NCBI GenBank assembly: GCA_043777595.1
Contig: JAYWHT010000031.1
Location: 1-16,728, forward strand
Length of the DNA: 16,728 bases
Direction of reading: 5' to 3'
Origin: JAYVJH01 sp043777595
GTDB lineage: Bacteria; Bacteroidota; Bacteroidia; Cytophagales; Spirosomataceae
How positions within the stretch are numbered: position 1 is the first letter of the stretch; each line of letters begins with the position of its first letter. The notes under the pieces are model-generated. The model was given only the letters and a program-made list of their open reading frames with translations, was not told the origin of the DNA and made no database searches. Positions 14,352-16,728 of this stretch are shown here, piece by piece. The position numbers were made by a program, and so were the translations under genes.

Positions 14352-14818
14352 TCAACAAAGCCAATGTTCAAATCATAGCGGCATTGCCTTCAAAGCTATT
14401 TAATGTCATCAGTTCTTTGACCGAAGACCAGTTAGAAACACCCTATCGGCCAGACGGCTGGACAATCAGACAGACCGTTCACCACTTGGCAGACAGCCAT
14501 ATCAACGCCTATATGCGTATTCACTCGGCACTGACGACTGACAACCCAACTATTGCAGGCTATGCCGAAAGCCTTTGGGCCGAGCTACCCGATGGCAAAG
14601 TTGCGCCTGTTGATTGGTCGTTGCAACTCATCAAAAACCTGCACCTACGCTGGGTTATGCTCCTAAATTCATTGACCGAAACCCAACTCGAACGCACTTA
14701 CTACCACGCTGGCTACGACCGTGTTTTTGTACTCAAAGAAGTACTTGGCCTCTATGCTTGGCACAGCGAGCATCACTATCAGCACATCAAACGTACTTGC
14801 GATAGGAACGGCTGGTAG
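14282..14818 (+). CDS. YfiT/BstA-type metal-dependent thiol transferase (DinB superfamily)
   Basis: A 178-aa four-helix DinB-fold protein. The N-terminal LENLKYPIGRFQ, the block PYRPDGWTIRQTVHHLADSH (residues 54-73), the WAELPDGKV segment, the LHLRWVMLL helix and the C-terminal YAWHSEHHYQHI (159-169) follow the YfiT pattern closely. H67/H68, H161 and H165 are the expected metal ligands. B. subtilis YfiT and S. aureus BstA are bacillithiol transferases used in detoxification; bacillithiol-type use here is inferred. The start at 14282 is favoured because homologues include the YPIGRF segment, which the later ATG at 14345 would remove. It follows the cupin gene by 48 bp that hold a degenerate repeat, so it may or may not be in the same transcript. 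Confidence 0.9.
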   Translation: MDNLENLKYPIGRFQHGQDYTMDINKANVQIIAALPSKLFNVISSLTEDQLETPYRPDGWTIRQTVHHLADSHINAYMRIHSALTTDNPTIAGYAESLWAELPDGKVAPVDWSLQLIKNLHLRWVMLLNSLTETQLERTYYHAGYDRVFVLKEVLGLYAWHSEHHYQHIKRTCDRNGW

Positions 14819-14838
14819 CGTTTTTTTGTTCTGGTATT

Positions 14839-14967
14839 ATGTTAGAAAACTTATTCATTGGGGCTATGTTTTTGGGAGCGATTGGCTATCTGTCAAATCG
14901 TTTCTGGAACGAACTGTCGGCCAAAAAAACGGGTTGCGGCAAAGGCTGCGGCTGTGAAAAAAAATAG
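14839..14967 (+). CDS. 42-aa Cys-rich single-span membrane protein, FeoB-associated type
   Basis: A very short gene encoding one hydrophobic helix (LFIGAMFLGAIGYL, residues 5-18), a short charged linker (NRFWNELSAKK) and a C-terminal cysteine cluster GCGKGCGCEKK with C33, C37 and C39. This layout matches FeoB-associated Cys-rich membrane proteins, small partners of the ferrous-iron transporter, although no feoB is in the window. It begins 20 bp after the YfiT-type stop and could be co-transcribed with it. It is easy to miss by length cutoffs. The coding call rests on the sensible domain layout and the agreement with a known miniprotein family. Confidence 0.75.
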   Translation: MLENLFIGAMFLGAIGYLSNRFWNELSAKKTGCGKGCGCEKK

Positions 14968-15015
14968 GCTGTAGGTTGTCAAATCGTATTTTTTGCATTT
15001 TATATTGAAACAATA

Positions 15016-15050
15016 AATTCATCATTCATAACTCCTAACTCATAACTCAT
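15016..15050 (+). repeat. Degenerate ATTCAT / AACTCAT micro-repeat immediately before hisG
   Basis: The units AATTCATCATTCATAACTCC and TAACTCATAACTCAT run to within one base of the TTG start of hisG. The style is the same as the tlpA-leader repeat (9496-9534). It replaces any recognisable ribosome-binding site. Confidence 0.5.
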
Positions 15051-15051
15051 T

Positions 15052-15906
15052 TTGCTACGAATAGCCATACAAAAATCGGGTCGTCTGAGCGAAGACTCTA
15101 TCAAATTATTTAAAGAATGTGGAATTAGATTTGAGAGCGGCTCAACGGGCAAACTCAAATCGGTATCGTCTAATTTTCCTGCCGAATTTTTGTTTTTGCG
15201 AGACGATGATATACCTGGCTACGTGGCCGATGGTGTGGCCGACTTAGGAATAGTAGGCGAAAACGTGCTGGTTGAAACAGGCCGACAGGTATCGGTCGCT
15301 CACAGAATGGGTTTTTCAAAATGCCGACTGTCGCTGGCCATTCTTCGTAGTGAAGCCTATACAGGTGTTGAGTCGTTTGAGGGCAAGAGCATTGCTACGT
15401 CTTACCCCAGACTGCTGGGCAATTATTTGGCCGAAAGAAACATCAAGGCCGACATTCACGAAATTAGTGGTTCAGTCGAAATTGCCCCCAGTATTGGCCT
15501 CGCCGATGCCGTTTGCGACATTGTGAGTTCGGGCAGTACACTGTTGAGTAATGGTCTGAAAGAAGTCGAAACTATTTTTCAGTCAGAAGCCGTGCTAATT
15601 GCCAATCAGAAACTGTCAGACGAAAAACGTATTTTATTAGAAAGCCTTTTGTTTAGAATCAATGCCGTACAGGCTGCCCAAAACAACAAATATATTGTAC
15701 TAAATTGCCCCAAAGAAGCCATCGAAAGCATTGGCTCGCTGCTGCCCGGCATGAAAGCCCCAACCGTTGTGCCTCTCACAACCGAAGGCTGGGTGTCGCT
15801 ACACTCGGTAATAAATGAAAACGATTTCTGGACAAATATCACCAAAATACGTGCCGCTGGCGCAGAAGGAATACTGGTGATTCCGATTGAGAAAATGATA
15901 CATTGA
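15052..15906 (+). CDS. hisG: ATP phosphoribosyltransferase (HisG, long form)
   Basis: First enzyme of histidine biosynthesis, joining ATP and PRPP. The 284-aa protein starts LRIAIQKSGRLSEDSIKLF, as HisG does. It has GVADLGIVGENVL (about 62-74) and the PRPP-binding loop CDIVSSGSTLLSNGLKEV (about 157-174). The C-terminal ACT-like regulatory domain (about 208-284) marks the long, histidine-inhibited form that does not need HisZ. The start must be TTG at 15052: there is an in-frame stop at 15043-15045 and no ATG near the N-terminus. There is no other his gene on the 3' side within the window; the next genes are the 81-aa/PIN pair. A start-adjacent micro-repeat occupies the place of a ribosome-binding site. 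Confidence 0.95.
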   Translation: MLRIAIQKSGRLSEDSIKLFKECGIRFESGSTGKLKSVSSNFPAEFLFLRDDDIPGYVADGVADLGIVGENVLVETGRQVSVAHRMGFSKCRLSLAILRSEAYTGVESFEGKSIATSYPRLLGNYLAERNIKADIHEISGSVEIAPSIGLADAVCDIVSSGSTLLSNGLKEVETIFQSEAVLIANQKLSDEKRILLESLLFRINAVQAAQNNKYIVLNCPKEAIESIGSLLPGMKAPTVVPLTTEGWVSLHSVINENDFWTNITKIRAAGAEGILVIPIEKMIH

Positions 15907-15928
15907 TATTTGGAACGACAAAAACCTG

Positions 15929-15936
15929 TATTTTTG
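15929..15936 (+). promoter_or_regulatory. Possible -7 element for the 81-aa/PIN pair
   Basis: TATTTTTG is a perfect TAnnTTTG match 28 bases before the ATG at 15965. TTTG at 15909-15912 is 16 bases upstream, a bit closer than usual, and TTG at 15903-15905 is 23 bases upstream. It suggests the pair can be transcribed separately from hisG. Confidence 0.4.
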
Positions 15937-15964
15937 TGCAATCAAAAGAAAAAATTGAACTGAT

Positions 15965-16210
15965 ATGACAACGATAAAAGAAGCGATAAAAGCAAGTATT
16001 GATTTTTTAAAATCAATAGATACTGATGTACAAGAGGTATTGGTAGAAGAGGTTGAGATGGGAGCAACGTCTTGGCTCATAACACTCAGCTACATTCATT
16101 ACAAAACAAATATTCTTTCTACCCAAAGAAAATATAGAATTTTCAAAGTACATCAAACAAGTGGCGATGTTATGTCCATGAAAATTCGTGAATTTTCGAC
16201 TGCTGCATAG
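15965..16210 (+). CDS. 81-aa protein paired with a PIN-domain gene (putative antitoxin-like partner)
   Basis: I do not recognise a named family. The N-terminal helix (TIKEAIKASIDFLKSID) is followed by an acidic stretch (VLVEEVEMG), a strand (SWLITLSYIHYK), a basic segment (TQRKYRIFKVHQ) and a last strand (SGDVMSMKIREF). The pattern suggests a small alpha-beta domain rather than a ribbon-helix-helix, AbrB or Phd fold, so it is not an obvious DNA-binding antitoxin. The stop is 3 bp before the PIN gene start, and a promoter-like element precedes it. A role as neutralising partner or structural companion of the PIN protein is inferred from this arrangement only. Confidence 0.7.
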   Translation: MTTIKEAIKASIDFLKSIDTDVQEVLVEEVEMGATSWLITLSYIHYKTNILSTQRKYRIFKVHQTSGDVMSMKIREFSTAA

Positions 16211-16213
16211 CCC

Positions 16214-16690
16214 ATGACCATTCAAGAACTAAAATCAAAAGAGGGGTTGGTCATAGATACTAACTTATTGCTTTTGTATTTGATGGGTGTTTATAATCCC
16301 AAGAAAATCAGTGAGTTTAAACGAACACAACAGTTTTTGGAAGAAGATTTTTATTTGTTATTGCGTTTTATTGGCTTTTTTAAGCGAATCGTAGTAACAC
16401 CACATATTTTGACCGAAGTAACTAATTTGGCTGAAAACAAAACCTTTCCTACGCTGTCAAAAATCATAAAGACTTTGGAGGAAAGTTTGATAAACAGCAA
16501 TACACTCATCGAAAAAGCCCCAACTTGTTTTCAAAAATTTGGGTTGAGCGATACGGCCATTCAATACTTAGCACAACAAAATTACTTCATATTGACAGAT
16601 GATTTCCCTCTTTACGGCTATTTGTCTTCCAAAGGTTTTTCTGTTGCCAACTTCAATCATCTAAGAACCAATAGCTTGCTTGGTAACTAA
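16214..16690 (+). CDS. PIN-domain protein (putative ribonuclease, toxin-like)
   Basis: A 158-aa protein with the acidic residues of a PIN nuclease in order: D15 in LVIDTNLLLLYL, E68 in TPHILTEVTNL, D113 in GLSDTAIQYLA and D129/D130 in ILTDDFPLYGYL. The last segment (YLSSKGFSVANFNHL) gives the closing strand and helix. PIN proteins of this kind cleave RNA and are often VapC toxins. This one is slightly longer than typical VapC (about 130-140 aa), with an inserted helix around 30-60, and its partner is not a known VapB. It begins 3 bp after the 81-aa gene. Nuclease fold is well supported; toxin function is inferred. Confidence 0.82.
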   Translation: MTIQELKSKEGLVIDTNLLLLYLMGVYNPKKISEFKRTQQFLEEDFYLLLRFIGFFKRIVVTPHILTEVTNLAENKTFPTLSKIIKTLEESLINSNTLIEKAPTCFQKFGLSDTAIQYLAQQNYFILTDDFPLYGYLSSKGFSVANFNHLRTNSLLGN

Positions 16691-16728
16691 TACCATAAAA
16701 GTCTGAAATTTTATCACTCATTATGCAA

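Noticed and set aside
1..16728. CRISPR array, tRNA or rRNA genes
   Set aside because: No regularly spaced direct repeats, no tRNA-like cloverleaf and no rRNA-like sequence were seen on either strand.

Overview
The window looks like a chromosomal segment of a Bacteroidota bacterium, most likely in the Cytophagales. This is inferred from several signs. There are two large TonB-dependent receptors, one with an N-terminal carboxypeptidase-regulatory-like domain. Shine-Dalgarno sequences are largely absent. Several upstream regions match the Bacteroidota -33/-7 promoter pattern (TTG, about 20 bases, TAnnTTTG). A YfiT/BstA-type thiol transferase is also present. The genus cannot be fixed from the sequence alone. 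I saw no tRNA, rRNA, CRISPR array, transposase or phage gene.

Layout. (1) 1-5304: a structured repeat of about 93-105 bp occurs twice in opposite orientation (1-97 and 5200-5304), enclosing five genes. On the + strand are an alkylglycerol-monooxygenase-like sterol desaturase family protein, an LpxH-like metallophosphoesterase and a MurG-fold-type glycosyltransferase; the last two overlap by one base and look like a lipid or glycolipid module. On the - strand are a ModF-like double ABC ATPase and, just upstream of it, a small ABM-domain protein. (2) 5305-11656: two TonB-dependent receptors (1033 and 693 aa) and, between them on the - strand, a periplasmic TlpA-type thioredoxin divergent from the second receptor. 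A strong terminator and a perfect 15-bp-stem palindrome separate the first receptor from tlpA. (3) 11669-14967: a TspO/MBR-type membrane protein (-) diverges from a Kbp-like BON-LysM protein that has a textbook Bacteroidota promoter and a terminator. Next come a small PD-(D/E)XK nuclease-like protein nearly touching a mannose-6-phosphate-isomerase-type cupin, a YfiT-type transferase, and a 42-aa Cys-rich membrane miniprotein. (4) 15052-16690: hisG with a TTG start, then an 81-aa protein and a PIN-domain protein 3 bp apart, which look like a toxin-antitoxin-type pair.

Most genes are ordinary housekeeping or envelope functions. The parts that stand out are the inverted pair of near-identical structured repeats around the lipid/ABC block, the 81-aa/PIN pair behind hisG, the stand-alone nuclease-like gene coupled to a sugar-isomerase-type cupin, and several families of short degenerate intergenic repeats placed directly before start codons.
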